A DNA stretch of 64,000 nucleotides from Acetobacteraceae bacterium. Its GTDB lineage: Bacteria > Pseudomonadota > Alphaproteobacteria > Acetobacterales > Acetobacteraceae. Positions 6,568 to 17,400 of this stretch are shown here, one piece after another. Numbering within the stretch: position 1 is the first letter of the stretch; each line of letters begins with the position of its first letter. The translations under genes were made by a program, and so were the position numbers. The stretch is taken from the NCBI GenBank assembly GCA_030041375.1, contig JASHOA010000059.1, forward strand, positions 18,475 to 82,474, written 5' to 3'. The notes beneath the pieces were generated by a model. The model saw nothing but the letters and a program-made list of their open reading frames with translations. It searched no databases and was not told the origin of the DNA.

Positions 6568-9500
6568 GCGCCGGCGCCGCTGTTCCCTGCGCCGCCTGGT
6601 GCTTTCCCGCATGTTCTGGAAGGTGACGTAGAGCATCGGGATCAGGAAGATGCCGATCAGGCTTGCAGTGAGCATGCCGGCGAACACGGCCGTGCCGACA
6701 TCGCGGCGGCTGATCTGCGCCGCGCCCGTCGCGACCACCAGAGGGATGAGGCCCGTCGAGAAGGCAAGCGACGTCATCATCACCGGGCGGAAGCGGATGC
6801 GTGCCCCGCGCACCGCTGCGGCGGTGATCGACTCGCCCGCTTCGCGCTCCTTCTTCGCGAACTCGATGATCAGGATGCCGTTCTTGGCGGCCACTGCGAT
6901 CAGCACCACGAGGCCGATCTGCGCATAGAGATCGACCGTCAACCCCGCCACCAGCACGCCGACATAGGCACCGAAGATGCCGACGGTCACGGAAAGCAGC
7001 ACCGGCACCGGGATCACCCAGCTCTCATAGAGAGCGACCAGGAACAGGTAGGCGAACAGCACCGAGAGCCCGAGAACCGCGCCCGTCTGCCCGCTTGCCG
7101 CCTTTTCCTGATAGGCCGTTCCTGTCCACTCGTAGCTGTAGCCGGCGGGCAAGGTGCGGTCGGAAATCTGCTCCATTGCCGCGAGCGCCTGGCTCGAGGA
7201 GGCGCCCGGGGCCGGGCTGCCGTTGATGATCACCGCGTCGGTATCGTTGTAGCGGGTGATATAACTCGAGCCGATGACGATACGGCTCGAAGCCAGTGCC
7301 CTGAGCGGTACCATCGCACCGGTGTTCGAGCGGACATAGATTTTCCAGATGGCGTCGACGTCGTTACGGTCCTCGGGGAGGCCCTGGATGTTGACCTGCC
7401 ACACCCGGCCGAACAGATTGAACTGATTGACGAAATAGCCGCCGAGGGTGGCCTGCAGCGCGGTGAAGATGTCGTTGATCGAGACCCCGAGCGCCTGCGC
7501 CTTGATCCGATCGATGTCGAGATAGATCGACGGGGTGGCGGCGGAAAAGGTGGTGAACACCTGTTGCAGGCGCGGATCCTGATTGGCCGCCACGATCAGC
7601 GCATTGGCAACGCCGATCATCTTGGCCGTGCTCTCGCCTTGCAAATTCTCGAGCACGTACTGGAAGCCGCCGTTGGTAGAAAGGCCAATGATCGGCGGCA
7701 GGTTGAAGGGAATGATAGTCGCCGCCAGCACCTGCTGGCCAAGGCCATAGGCCTGCCCGATGATCGCGTTCACTCCATTCGCCACGCCGCGGCGGTCGGC
7801 AAACGGTTTCAGCTTGGCAACCAGGAAGGCACTGTTCGATTCCGAGGTGCTGTCGAGCAGCGAGAAGCCGACGATCGCGATCACGTCTTCCACCTGCGGC
7901 ATCGCCTTGAGCTTCGGGTAGAACTGGTCGACTGCGGCCTGCGTGCGCGCGAGCGACGCACCGGGCGGAAGCTGCATCTGGATGAAGAAGGCGCCCTGGT
8001 CCTCGTCCGGCAGGAAACCGCCCGGCACGCGCCCGGAGAGGAAGAAGATGCCAACGGCAAAGGCCGCGATGGCCAGGACCGAGATGATCGCCACCCTGAC
8101 CAGCCGCGCGACGCAGGCCGCATAACCGTCGCGGATATGGTCGATGCCGCGCAGTACCGGTGCCATCAGGCCGCCATGAATGTTCCCCGGCCGGAGGAAG
8201 AGCGCGCAGAGTGCCGGTGAAAGAATAAGTGCGTTGCTCGCGGAAATCAGCATCGCGATGCTGACCGCAACGGCGAACTGGCTGAACAGCAACCCGGAAA
8301 GACCGGGGATGAATCCGACCGGCACGAACACCGAGAGGAGCACCAGCGAGATCGCGATGATCGGTGCCGTGATCTGCTGCATCGCCTTCTTGGTCGCCTC
8401 GGTGGGAGAAAGCTGCGGCTCCTCCGCCATCACCCGCTCGACATTCTCCACCACCACGATCGCATCGTCGACGACGATGCCGACGGCCACCACGAGAGCG
8501 AGCAGGTTGATGGTGTTGGCGGATTCGCCGAGCGCGAGCAGCCCGGCGAAGGTGCCGATCAGGCTGACCGGAACCACCACGGTCGGGATGATGATGGCCC
8601 GCACGCTGCCGAGGAAGAGGAACATCACCAGGACGACCAGCAGGAACGCCTCGCCGAGCGTTACCGCGACCTCGCGGATGGTGTCGGTCACGAAGTCGGC
8701 CGAGTTGTAGACGATCTTGACTTCGAGACCCGGTGGAAATCGCTCCTTCAGCCTGGCCAGAGTCGCCTTGAGTGCTGCCGAGGTCGCCACCGCGTTGGCG
8801 CCGGGGGTGAGAAAGATGCCCATGCCGACACCGGGATCGCCGTTGATCTCGTCGAGCGTCGACAGCTCCTGGGCGCCGAGTTCCACGGTGGCGACGTCCC
8901 GCAATCGCAGCACCGAGCCGTCCGGATTGGCGCGGATCACGATGTTCCCGAACTGCGCCGGGCTGCTGAGGCGGCCCTCGGTCTGCACGTTGAACTGGTA
9001 CTTCTGGCCTGGGCCGATCGGCAGCGCCCCGATACTGCCGACCGGCGCCTGCACGTTCTGGGCGTTGATCGCATTGATGATATCGCCTGGCGTGAGGCCG
9101 AGTTCGGCGAGGCGGCTCGCGCTGAACCAGACACGCATCGAATAGTCCTGCGGCCCGAAGATGAAGGCCTGGCCCACTCCCGGCACGCGCGACAGCGTAT
9201 CGAGATCGTTGATGGTCACGAAGTTACTGACCTGGAGCGGTGTCAGCTTCCCGCCGGGACTGTAGAAAAAGACGAAGGCAAGAACCGAGGACGTGCGCTT
9301 GCGAACCGTGACCCCCGCTTGCTGCACTTCCGCAGGAAGCTGCGACAACGCGGATTGCACCGCATTGTTGACATTCACAGTATCGATATTTGCATCGCTG
9401 CCGATTCTGAAGCTGACCCTGAGGTCGTAGGTGCCGTCGCTGCCGCTGGTCGATTGCATATAGATTTCGTCATCGACCCCGTTGATCGCCTCCTCGAGCG

Positions 9501-9693
9501 GCTGTGCGACCGTCTGTTCGACCACCTGGGCCGAGGCGCCGGTGTAAGTGGTGGAGACCTGCACCTGCGGCGGCACGATGTTCGGGAACTGGGCGACCGG
9601 GATCCGGAGCAGGGCGAGTGCGCCGGCGATCGTGATGATGAGCGCGATGACGACCGCGAAGCGCGGGCGGTCGATGAAGAATGCGGAAATCAT
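6565..9693 (-). CDS. RND multidrug efflux permease, HAE1 family (AcrB-like)
   Basis: 1042 residues with the twelve-helix, two-large-loop layout of hydrophobe/amphiphile exporters of the inner membrane, driven by proton influx. Seen: [23 protein letters not shown] start, the proton-relay Asp pair in [15 protein letters not shown] and the Lys in [14 protein letters not shown], and the ending [13 protein letters not shown]. The real start is [10 protein letters not shown] at 9693, not the upstream in-frame Met. It begins 4 bp after the membrane-fusion protein gene, so the pair is one operon. No outer-membrane TolC partner gene is adjacent. The stop codon is supplied by repeat A2. Confidence 0.93.
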   Translation of the reverse strand: MISAFFIDRPRFAVVIALIITIAGALALLRIPVAQFPNIVPPQVQVSTTYTGASAQVVEQTVAQPLEEAINGVDDEIYMQSTSGSDGTYDLRVSFRIGSDANIDTVNVNNAVQSALSQLPAEVQQAGVTVRKRTSSVLAFVFFYSPGGKLTPLQVSNFVTINDLDTLSRVPGVGQAFIFGPQDYSMRVWFSASRLAELGLTPGDIINAINAQNVQAPVGSIGALPIGPGQKYQFNVQTEGRLSSPAQFGNIVIRANPDGSVLRLRDVATVELGAQELSTLDEINGDPGVGMGIFLTPGANAVATSAALKATLARLKERFPPGLEVKIVYNSADFVTDTIREVAVTLGEAFLLVVLVMFLFLGSVRAIIIPTVVVPVSLIGTFAGLLALGESANTINLLALVVAVGIVVDDAIVVVENVERVMAEEPQLSPTEATKKAMQQITAPIIAISLVLLSVFVPVGFIPGLSGLLFSQFAVAVSIAMLISASNALILSPALCALFLRPGNIHGGLMAPVLRGIDHIRDGYAACVARLVRVAIISVLAIAAFAVGIFFLSGRVPGGFLPDEDQGAFFIQMQLPPGASLARTQAAVDQFYPKLKAMPQVEDVIAIVGFSLLDSTSESNSAFLVAKLKPFADRRGVANGVNAIIGQAYGLGQQVLAATIIPFNLPPIIGLSTNGGFQYVLENLQGESTAKMIGVANALIVAANQDPRLQQVFTTFSAATPSIYLDIDRIKAQALGVSINDIFTALQATLGGYFVNQFNLFGRVWQVNIQGLPEDRNDVDAIWKIYVRSNTGAMVPLRALASSRIVIGSSYITRYNDTDAVIINGSPAPGASSSQALAAMEQISDRTLPAGYSYEWTGTAYQEKAASGQTGAVLGLSVLFAYLFLVALYESWVIPVPVLLSVTVGIFGAYVGVLVAGLTVDLYAQIGLVVLIAVAAKNGILIIEFAKKEREAGESITAAAVRGARIRFRPVMMTSLAFSTGLIPLVVATGAAQISRRDVGTAVFAGMLTASLIGIFLIPMLYVTFQNMRESTRRRREQRRRR

Positions 9694-9697
9694 GCGG

Positions 9698-10948
9698 TCA
9701 GGTTTTGCCCGCCGCCTGGGCCTCAGATGCGGGCGCGGCAACTACCTCCGCATGCACCTTGAGCCCGGGCCGCACGCGCTGGATCCCCTCGGTGATCACC
9801 TGGTCGCCGGCTTTCACCCCGCTCTCGACGACAGCGGTTTCCGGCGTGGTCTGGCCGAGCACGACGTCTCGCCGCTCGACCATGTCATTCGACCCGACCA
9901 CCAGCGTGTAGGCACCGAGCTGATCGTAAAGAACCGCCTGACGCGGCACCACCACCGCTTCCTGCGGCTTGGCCTCCTGCACGATCACGGTCACAAATTC
10001 GCCGTCGGTGAGTTCACGGTTGGGAACGCCACGGCCGAACGACCCGGGCAGCACCGGATTGGCGATCGTGCCGCGCACCAGGATGGTGTCCGTGGTGCTC
10101 GAGACCGTGTTGCCCATGAACGACACCGTTCCTTGATGAGCGTAGGTTTTCCCGTCGGGAAGGACGACGCGCAACGCAAGAGCCGCGAGGCCTCCGCTTG
10201 CCCGGTAGCGGTCGTTCAGCGCCAGCGCATCGACCACGGGCATCTCGAAGGCGATATACATCGGATCCTGGCTCACGATCACGGCCAGCGTCCCCGATGA
10301 GGGGCCGACCACGTTGCCGGTGGAGATGTTGCTGATGCCGATGCGCCCGGCGATCGGCGCGCGAATTTCCGTATAGCCGAGGTTGATATTGGCGGTGTCG
10401 AGCTGGGCCTTGGCAGAGGCGAGTTCCGCCGCGTCCGTAAGCTGCGTCGCCCGCGCACTATCCACGGTCGACTGCTGGCCGGCCGGCGTGTGCAGAAGCT
10501 GCACGCTACGGTTGAGTGTGGCAATGGCGTTCGTGAGCTGCGCCTCTGCCTGGGCGACGGCAGCCTGTTGCTGCGCCACCGCCGCCTGGTACGGCGGCTG
10601 TTCGATCACGTAGAGAAGCTGGCCTTCGCTGACATCGCTGCCCTGCTCGAACAGCCGCTTTTCCAGGAATCCCGTTACCCGGGCCTCCAGGCGGACCGTG
10701 TCCACCGCCAGGATCCGCCCCACGTACTGATGCGCCGTATAGACCGGCTCGAGTTTTGCCTTGACCACGCCGACGGTGGGCGCCGTCGCGGCCGGCGCCG
10801 CCGCGGCCGGGTGCGCGAAACCGATCGCCCCGGCGAGAAGAAGGCCCACCGCGAGGCGGGCGATGGTCGTCGTCCCTTCCCACCTCGCGCCTCGGCCGCG
10901 TACTGCCGCGCCCGGCCGGCGGCCGTCCGTTATCGTTCCTGCCTTCAT
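9698..10948 (-). CDS. RND efflux periplasmic adaptor (membrane fusion protein)
   Basis: About 416 residues. HlyD/AcrA-type adaptor linking the inner-membrane pump to an outer-membrane channel. Residues about 29-50 form the signal or anchor segment ([15 protein letters not shown], then AAAAPA). After it come the first half of the lipoyl domain, a heptad-rich alpha-hairpin ([17 protein letters not shown]), the second half-lipoyl motif ([20 protein letters not shown]) and beta-barrel parts ending [13 protein letters not shown]. No lipobox is clear. The start is uncertain: the ATG at 10948 lacks a strong ribosome site and leaves about 28 residues before the hydrophobic stretch. First gene of the pump operon. 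Confidence 0.9.
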   Translation of the reverse strand: MKAGTITDGRRPGAAVRGRGARWEGTTTIARLAVGLLLAGAIGFAHPAAAAPAATAPTVGVVKAKLEPVYTAHQYVGRILAVDTVRLEARVTGFLEKRLFEQGSDVSEGQLLYVIEQPPYQAAVAQQQAAVAQAEAQLTNAIATLNRSVQLLHTPAGQQSTVDSARATQLTDAAELASAKAQLDTANINLGYTEIRAPIAGRIGISNISTGNVVGPSSGTLAVIVSQDPMYIAFEMPVVDALALNDRYRASGGLAALALRVVLPDGKTYAHQGTVSFMGNTVSSTTDTILVRGTIANPVLPGSFGRGVPNRELTDGEFVTVIVQEAKPQEAVVVPRQAVLYDQLGAYTLVVGSNDMVERRDVVLGQTTPETAVVESGVKAGDQVITEGIQRVRPGLKVHAEVVAAPASEAQAAGKT

Positions 10949-11107
10949 GCGCGTACATAAGGGCGAACCGGCAGCGGCGGTCAATCGCACCTTGCCACCC
11001 TTGCCAGCGTCCCGGGCGGCGGGCAGCGTAGCGGCACGCCGGCTCGCCCCGCCCCGGCCCCGGGGCGAACTCCGGATCCGGCACGTATGCCCGGAGAATG
11101 CACCGTC

Positions 11108-12034
11108 ATGAGCACGAGAGAGAAAGTCACTGTCTGCGAAGTCGGCCCCCGCGATGGTCTGCAGATCGCGCACGGCATCATGCCGACAGCGGCCAAGATC
11201 CGCTGGATCGAGGCGATCGCGGCCGCCGGTGTGGCGGAAATCGAAGTGGGGAGTTTCGTTCCCCCGAAGCTGGTACCGCAAATGGCGGACACCGACGCCA
11301 TCGTCCGCCATGCCGTGACGATTCCCAGCCTGACCGTGATCGCACTCGCGCCCAATCTCCATGGGGTGCGCAATGCCTACGCGGCCGGCGCGCATCGCGT
11401 CAGCATCCCCGTCTCGGTGAGCGAGGGCCACAGCCGCGCCAATCTCAACCGTTCTCCAGCCGAGCAGATCGCCGAAGTCGGCCGCATCGTCGCCTGGGTC
11501 AGCAGCCAGCCGCGGCGGATGGAAGTCGAAGCCGGCTGCTCCACTGCTTTCGGTTGCTCGATCGACGGCGTGGTGCCGATCGAGAAAGTTGTCGCGGTGG
11601 CGAGCGGCCTTGCCGTAGCAGGGGTTGATTCGGTGGCGCTCGCGGATACCGTCGGCTACGCACACCCGGCGCAAATCCGCGCCACGATCCGCGCGGTCCG
11701 TGGCGCGATCGGCGGGAAGCTCGAAGGGCTGCATCTGCACGACACGATGGGGCTCGGGCTTGCCAATGCCCTGGCCGGCATCGAGGAAGGAATTCGCAAA
11801 TTCGACGCCGCTCTCGCAGGCCTCGGTGGCTGCCCCTTCGCGCCCGGCGCTTCCGGCAACATCGTCACCGAAGACCTGGTCTTCATGCTGGAAAGCATGG
11901 GCTTTGCGACCGGCATCGATCTCGTCCGCCTGATCGCCGCGCGTACGGCTCTGCACCAGGGCCTGCCCGGCGAACCGCTGCACGGCCAGGTGCCGAAGGC
12001 AGGCATTCCGAAGACTTTTCGCGCCGCAGCCTGA
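11108..12034 (+). CDS. mvaB: Hydroxymethylglutaryl-CoA lyase
   Basis: 308 residues, TIM-barrel HMGL family (EC 4.1.3.4), cleaving 3-hydroxy-3-methylglutaryl-CoA to acetyl-CoA and acetoacetate at the end of leucine breakdown. Evidence: EVGPRDGLQ near the N-terminus, the metal-binding HLHDT motif, and the active-site signature GLGGCPFAPGASGN with its catalytic cysteine. The ATG at 11108 follows CCGGAGA; an upstream in-frame ATG at 11087 is less likely. Nine bp downstream is a class III CoA transferase gene, a partner that could activate free acids for the lyase. The methylcrotonyl-CoA carboxylase genes of leucine degradation are not in the window. Divergent from the efflux operon. Confidence 0.93.
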   Translation: MSTREKVTVCEVGPRDGLQIAHGIMPTAAKIRWIEAIAAAGVAEIEVGSFVPPKLVPQMADTDAIVRHAVTIPSLTVIALAPNLHGVRNAYAAGAHRVSIPVSVSEGHSRANLNRSPAEQIAEVGRIVAWVSSQPRRMEVEAGCSTAFGCSIDGVVPIEKVVAVASGLAVAGVDSVALADTVGYAHPAQIRATIRAVRGAIGGKLEGLHLHDTMGLGLANALAGIEEGIRKFDAALAGLGGCPFAPGASGNIVTEDLVFMLESMGFATGIDLVRLIAARTALHQGLPGEPLHGQVPKAGIPKTFRAAA

Positions 12035-12042
12035 TCCCGGCC

Positions 12043-13227
12043 ATGACCGAAGCCCCGCAGCCGCTCGCCGGCCTTCGCGTCGTCGAGTTCACGCACATGA
12101 TCATGGGGCCGACCGCCGGCCTCGTGCTCGCCGATCTCGGTGCGGACGTGATCAAGGTCGAACCGCCGCCGGATGGCGACAACACGCGCCGCCTCACCGG
12201 CTCCGGTGCCGGCTTCTTCGTCATGTTCAGCCGCAACAAGCGGAGTCTCGCGGTCGATCTCAGGCGGAAGGAAGGGCTGGCGCTGGTCGAGAAGCTGCTC
12301 GTGCGGACGGACGTGCTGATCGAGAATTTCCGCCCCGGCGCCCTGAAAAAACTTGGTCTCGACTACGCCCTCCTCTCGGCCGCCAACCCGCGCCTGATCT
12401 ATTGTTCCTGCAAGGGATTCCTGCCCGGCCCCTACGAGCATCGGCCGGCCCTCGACGAAGTGGTGCAGATGATGGGCGGGCTCGCCTACATGACCGGCCT
12501 GCCGGATCGGCCGCTGCGCGCTGGCACTTCTGTCAACGACATCATGGGCGGGATGTTCGGCGCGATCGGCGTTCTGGCCGCACTCGAGGAGCGCCATCGA
12601 ACGGGGCGCGGCCGGCATGTGCAATCGGCTCTGTTCGAGAACACGGCCCTGCTGATGGGCCAGCACATGGCGCAGCTTGCCGTGACCGGGAAGGAGCCGC
12701 GTCCGATGAGCCTGCGCGATCCGGCTTGGCCGGTCTATGATATTTTCGAGACCGGGGACGGCGGACAGATCTTCGTTGGCGCTGTTACGGCCGGGCAATG
12801 GCAGCTTCTTTGCGAAACGTTCGGACTGGCCGAGCTTGCCGCCGATCCGACCCTTTCCACCCAGGCCGAACGCCTGGCCGGGCGGGCGCGCACGCTGCCC
12901 CGCATCGCCGCCGCATTCCGCACCTTGACCCGTGCCGATCTGATGCGCCGGTTGGAAGAGGTCGGCCTGCCGTTCGCGCCGATCGGCAAGCCCACGGACC
13001 TGTTCGAAGATCCGCATCTCAAATCCTCGGGCGGGCTGCTCGACGTAACGTTACCGGACGGATCATCGACCAGGCTGCCCGCGCTCCCGCTTGCCATCGA
13101 CGGCGCACACTGTCCGCTCCAACGCGATGCCCCGGCCGTCGGCGAGCACGATGCCGAAATCGCCCGCGAACTCGGGCTCGGCGAAGCCGAAATCGCAACG
13201 CTCCGGGAACGAGGCGTTCTCCTCTGA
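12043..13227 (+). CDS. Class III CoA transferase (CaiB/BaiF family)
   Basis: 394 residues with the family landmarks: LAGLRVVEFTHMIMGPTAGLVLADLGADVIKVEPP at the N-terminus, NKRSLAVDLR, and the catalytic aspartate in RPALDEVVQMMGG (position of the acyl-CoA-anhydride Asp). The family forms two-domain interlocked dimers and moves CoA between carboxylic acids. The tight coupling to HMG-CoA lyase suggests a substrate such as 3-hydroxy-3-methylglutarate or a related branched dicarboxylate, with succinyl-CoA or acetyl-CoA as donor (as in SUGCT); that is inference. Starts 9 bp after the lyase stop. Confidence 0.9.
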   Translation: MTEAPQPLAGLRVVEFTHMIMGPTAGLVLADLGADVIKVEPPPDGDNTRRLTGSGAGFFVMFSRNKRSLAVDLRRKEGLALVEKLLVRTDVLIENFRPGALKKLGLDYALLSAANPRLIYCSCKGFLPGPYEHRPALDEVVQMMGGLAYMTGLPDRPLRAGTSVNDIMGGMFGAIGVLAALEERHRTGRGRHVQSALFENTALLMGQHMAQLAVTGKEPRPMSLRDPAWPVYDIFETGDGGQIFVGAVTAGQWQLLCETFGLAELAADPTLSTQAERLAGRARTLPRIAAAFRTLTRADLMRRLEEVGLPFAPIGKPTDLFEDPHLKSSGGLLDVTLPDGSSTRLPALPLAIDGAHCPLQRDAPAVGEHDAEIARELGLGEAEIATLRERGVLL

Positions 13228-13630
13228 CATTTCCTGCCCTTCTGCGTGACACGATGTGGCAGGTGAGTGATGGACTGGGGCAGGCTGGCAGAGGCACGAC
13301 CTGCCGATCTTGCAGCGCCGGCGCCGCCCGGTTCCCAAAAATAGCGCGTCAAACTTTTGGAGAATGGTACAAAATTCGCGATTCGGCGCGGCGAGCGGTC
13401 GATTCTTTCGCGTCACGAACCCGCGATACACGACTTCGTTAGAGTGACGGTTACAAGTGCTCGACGAGGTGCTGTGTCAGCGCCCGGACCTGATGACTGT
13501 CCCCTTGGCCACCTCGGTCTGCTGATAGCCTCCGACATAAAGCCCGCCCTCTGGGACATCCCTGAGCCCCCCCGCCTACGCCGGATTTCCGGCCGACATC
13601 GGAGATGGTTCCAATTCCCATTGGCGCCGG
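13228..13630. other. Intergenic region, no supported gene
   Basis: About 400 bp after the CoA transferase gene. The base composition is mixed (AAAATAG and AATGGTACAAAATTCG stretches are more AT-rich than the neighbours). Small open frames on both strands lack start signals and domains. It may be gene debris; I see no RNA gene. Confidence 0.35.
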
Positions 13631-13733
13631 GACCTGTGTCGGGCGGACTGTGCAGTCCGACACCGGCCTCGCGCTTTATTCGAGCCCGCGATTCGCGCCC
13701 TCCGACGATTCCGCCGCGGGCGATCGCGGGCTA
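13631..13733 (+). repeat. Intergenic two-hairpin element A, copy 3 (diverged)
   Basis: 103 bp. Hairpin I is degraded (GACCTGTGTCGGGCGGACT against AGTCCGACACCGGCC), but the TCGCGCTTTATTCG spacer and hairpin II are well kept. Unlike most copies it lies upstream of a gene (the GYD-domain protein), about 100 bp before its start. Confidence 0.85.
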
Positions 13734-13836
13734 AGACCGCCCAGGCCGACGCTTCTATCCGTGCGAACACTCTTGAGCGGGTTGCACCGCTATGCCAGAT
13801 TGTGCCGGGCCTAAAAGCACCGGGGATTGGACAGCG

Positions 13837-14256
13837 ATGGAATACTATCTTGTCAGGTTTTCATATACGGCTGCCGCCTGGAAGGAATTGCTCGACAACA
13901 CGCGGAGCCTCGAGCAGCGTCTTGCACCGGTTCGGCGCCTGATCAAGCAATTTCGTGGGTCGCTGGCGACATTTCACTTTTATGAAGCGCCGCATTTCGA
14001 CGATGCGGAGATGCCGCCGGTCGTCGTGCGCGAAAAGATGGTATTGTTCGGCGAGTACGACCTCTTGGGAGTCATCGCGATGCCGAACAAGCACGTCGCT
14101 CAGGCGTTCAGGATGGCGATCTCCGCAGAGCCAGGGCTGAAGGCAGTCGAGCTGCTTTCGATGATGCCACTCGAAGAGGCGATCGCGGCCATGCCGGATG
14201 CGCAGGTTGCCGTTCAGAAATCGCGCTATGCAGCGCCGGGACAACGCGCGTCGTGA
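13837..14256 (+). CDS. GYD-domain protein
   Basis: 139 residues matching the small GYD-domain family: YYLVRFSYTAAAWKELL at the N-terminus, a central strand with FGEYDLLGVIAMP (the G-E-Y-D that names the family reads G-Y-D elsewhere), and an end with LLSMMPLEEAIAAM. These are cytoplasmic proteins with a dimeric ferredoxin-like fold and no settled function. An upstream ATG at 13792 is in frame, but the family begins at MEYYLVRF. It precedes the cyclase gene on the same strand by 153 bp. Confidence 0.75.
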   Translation: MEYYLVRFSYTAAAWKELLDNTRSLEQRLAPVRRLIKQFRGSLATFHFYEAPHFDDAEMPPVVVREKMVLFGEYDLLGVIAMPNKHVAQAFRMAISAEPGLKAVELLSMMPLEEAIAAMPDAQVAVQKSRYAAPGQRAS

Positions 14257-14409
14257 GCCACGTCGGTGGGCTGTGTTCCTGAAGGGATCTGTACGCCCCA
14301 GGATGACATACCCGGGTTGCTCGATGACTTTCCCGTTGCGATTTCGGAAGTATCGCAGCGCATCGGACTAGGGGCGCGCCCTCCGCCTGCTGTCGCAGGA
14401 TCGTTGTAG

Positions 14410-17400
14410 ATGGCCGGCCTCATCTGCGCACACTGCGGCGTTGCCAATCGCGCGAGGGCGAGCTTCTGCGACGCCTGCGGCAGGCAATTGCGCCCCGTCA
14501 CCGTCAAGGTCGCGCAGCTCATTCCAGAAGACGAGGTGAAATACGTCACTGTCCTGTTCGCCGACATCGTCAACTCCACCGCACTCGTCGCCGGCGTCCT
14601 GCCCGACGAGGCGCAGTTCCTGCTGACACCCGCTGTCAAGATCATGCTGGCGTCAGTGCGCGAATTCGGCGGCACGATCAACCGGGTCGTCGGCGATGGC
14701 GTACTGGCGTTCTTCGGTTTTCCGCACAGCCAGGAGGATCACGCCCTGCGAGCCTGCTGTGCGGCGCAGCGGATGCACGACGAAGCCGCACAACTCGCCG
14801 TTCCCGCCGCACTTCGGATCGGCCTTGCCTCCGGGCTCGCGCTCTTGAGCACCGGTGATGAAACGGCGCTCGGCTCGCACATCGCCTTCGGCGTCACCGT
14901 TCATCTCGCCGCCCGGCTACAGACGATGGCGCAGCCCGGCACCACCCTGTGCCCGGCCGAAACGAAAAACCTCGCCGGTCCTGCCGTCGTAATGGAGTCG
15001 CTCGGCCGGCGGGCGATCCGCGGCCTGCCGATCGAGCAGGAGGTCTTCGCGGTCGTGCGCGTGCGTCAGGGCAGCCAGCGCGTCGATATCGCCGCTTCCG
15101 TCGGTCTCAGCCCCTACGTTGGCCGCGTCCGCGAACTGAAGCTGCTGGAGGATTGCGCGCGCGCGGCGCAACCGGGCAGCGTCATGATGGCGGCGGTCGT
15201 CGGTGACGCCGGCGCCGGCAAGTCCCGGTTGGCCTGGCGGATCGCGACGTCGCTCGCCTCCCAGGGCTGGCGAATCCTTCGCGCCGAAGCGATCTCGTAC
15301 GGCCGCGATATCCCGTATCTGCTGGCCGCCGCCCTGCTGCGGTCCTGCTTCGGCGTCGAGGGCCAGGACGAGCGGAACGTCGATGCCGGCAAGGTCACCG
15401 CGCAACTGCCCGACCTCGTGGGTGATGAACGGGTCCTCGCCACCGCGCTGTTGTCGCTGCTGGACCTTCCGCTGGGCGACGCGGCAATGGAATGGGAGGC
15501 GCTCGACCCGCTGCGCCGTCGGGAAGCCCTGCGCGAAAGCGTCGCCCAGACCGTCCGTTCACTGGCCCGGCGGGCGCCGACGCTCCTGCTGATAGAGGAT
15601 CTGCAATGGTCGGACGAGGAGAGTCTGCGCGTCCTCGATGCCGTCGCGCGCGGTCCCGGCCATCTGCTGCTGCTCGCAACCTACCGGGCGGGATTCGAGC
15701 CGAGTTGGAGCCATGCTTCGCCGACCATCGTCCGGCTCGCGCCGCTGTCGCGCGACGAGATGGGTCAACTGCTCGAACGGGCGTTCCCGGACCTGGCGGA
15801 CAGTCCTCTGCGGCCTGAATTGATCGAGCGGGCGGCGGGCAACCCATTCTTTCTCGAGGAGATGGCTCGATCCGCGCGCGCATCGGCAACCGCTGCCGAA
15901 AGTGGAGACACGCCTGCGCGGCCGGCAATCCCCGCGACAATAGAGACCGTGCTTGCGGATCGTATCGATCGGCTGGACCGCGACGACAAGCGTGTGCTGC
16001 GTGCGGCTTCAGTCCTCGGCAGCCGGTTTTCCCCGATCGTCTTGCAGAAGATGTTCGCCGGGAGGCCGGCGAAACTGTTCCAGGCCCAGCTTGCACGGCT
16101 GCGTGCAGCCGGCCTGCTGCGACGGGAAAGGCTCGCCAACGGCGAGGACGGTTTCGCGCATGCACTGATTCAGGAAGTCACCTACAATGGCCTGCCGCGC
16201 GGGGGGCGCCGCGACTTGCACGCCAGCATCGTGCGCACGATCACCGCCATGGGGTCGGCCCATGTTGCCGAACAGGCCGAGACCCTCGCCTTCCACGCTT
16301 TCCAAGGCGAGGTGTGGGACGTGGTGGCCGTCCAGGCACGCCGGGCCGGGCAGCGCGCGGCCGGACGGTCCGCGTATCACGAGGCAGCCGCATTCTTCGG
16401 CCAGGCAATCACCGCCTATGAGCACCTGCCAGGCTCCGGGCAGGCCCTGGCAGACCAGATCGATCTTCGCTTCGAGCTGCGGAACGCGCTGTTCCCGACT
16501 TCAAACATCGGCAAGAGCCTGGCCTATTCTCAGCAGGCCGAATGGCTGGCGCTCCAGCTTGGCGACCGCCGGCGGCTCGGCTGGGCAACGGCGTTCCATG
16601 CCCGCGACCTGACATTGCTGGGCCATCCTATCGAGGCGCTGCACGTCGCCCACCGGGCCCTCGATGTGGCGGGCAGCGAAGACGATCTCGTCGCGACGAT
16701 CCAGTCCTATATTGGGCTCGCCGCCTATTACCGTGGCGACTACACGCAATCGGCAACGATCTTGCGAAGTCTCGTGGAAACGGTGGAACGCCGGGACTGG
16801 ACGCAGCGACTGGGCCTGCCCGGCCCGGCCACGGTATTCTTTCGGGGCTGGCTCGGCTGGGCGTTGGCGCGCCTGGGAGAGGCCGAGGAAGCGGCGTCCG
16901 TCACCGACATCATGCTCCGCCTGGCGGAACAGAGCACGCAGCCGCTGTGCCTGACCTTCGCGCATCTCAGTCGCGGCTTCGCCCTGTCGTTCGCCGATGC
17001 TATCGAGGCAGCGCGCGCAGAATTGCAGGTGAGCATCGATCTCTGCCGACGCTGGGAGTTCTTTGCATGGTTCACGAACATCGCATCCTGTCTCGGCCAC
17101 GTGCTGTGCCGAAGGGGCGATGTCGAGAGCGGAATCGATTTGCTCAACCAGGCGATCGCGCGTACCAAGGCGAGTGGCATCCTTGTCAGCCACGCCAACG
17201 AACTCGCCTGGCTTGCCGAAGGGATGGCCGCGGCAGGCGACCACGCGGCGTCAGTGCGCACGGCCGAGGAAGCGATTACCGTCGCGCAGTCGCACGCGGA
17301 GCGCGGCAACGAAGCGCTGGCGCGGGTCGTGCTTGCCGAGGCACTGATGAAGACCGGCAAGACCGGGGAATGCCGGGTTCAGTTTCAGTCGTCCCTCGCC

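Noticed and set aside
6547..8220. 557-codon plus-strand open frame opposite the RND pump
   Set aside because: Antisense shadow, low-complexity His/Arg/Asp composition; the pump on the other strand is complete.
9698..11983. Extended 761-residue adaptor frame
   Set aside because: The upstream 340 residues are the antisense of the HMG-CoA lyase gene; the adaptor begins near 10948.
13451..13663. Small minus-strand frames in the 13.2-13.6 kb gap
   Set aside because: A stretch reading VPEGGLYVGGYQQTEVAKG looks protein-like, but has no start codon or partner domain; at most gene debris.
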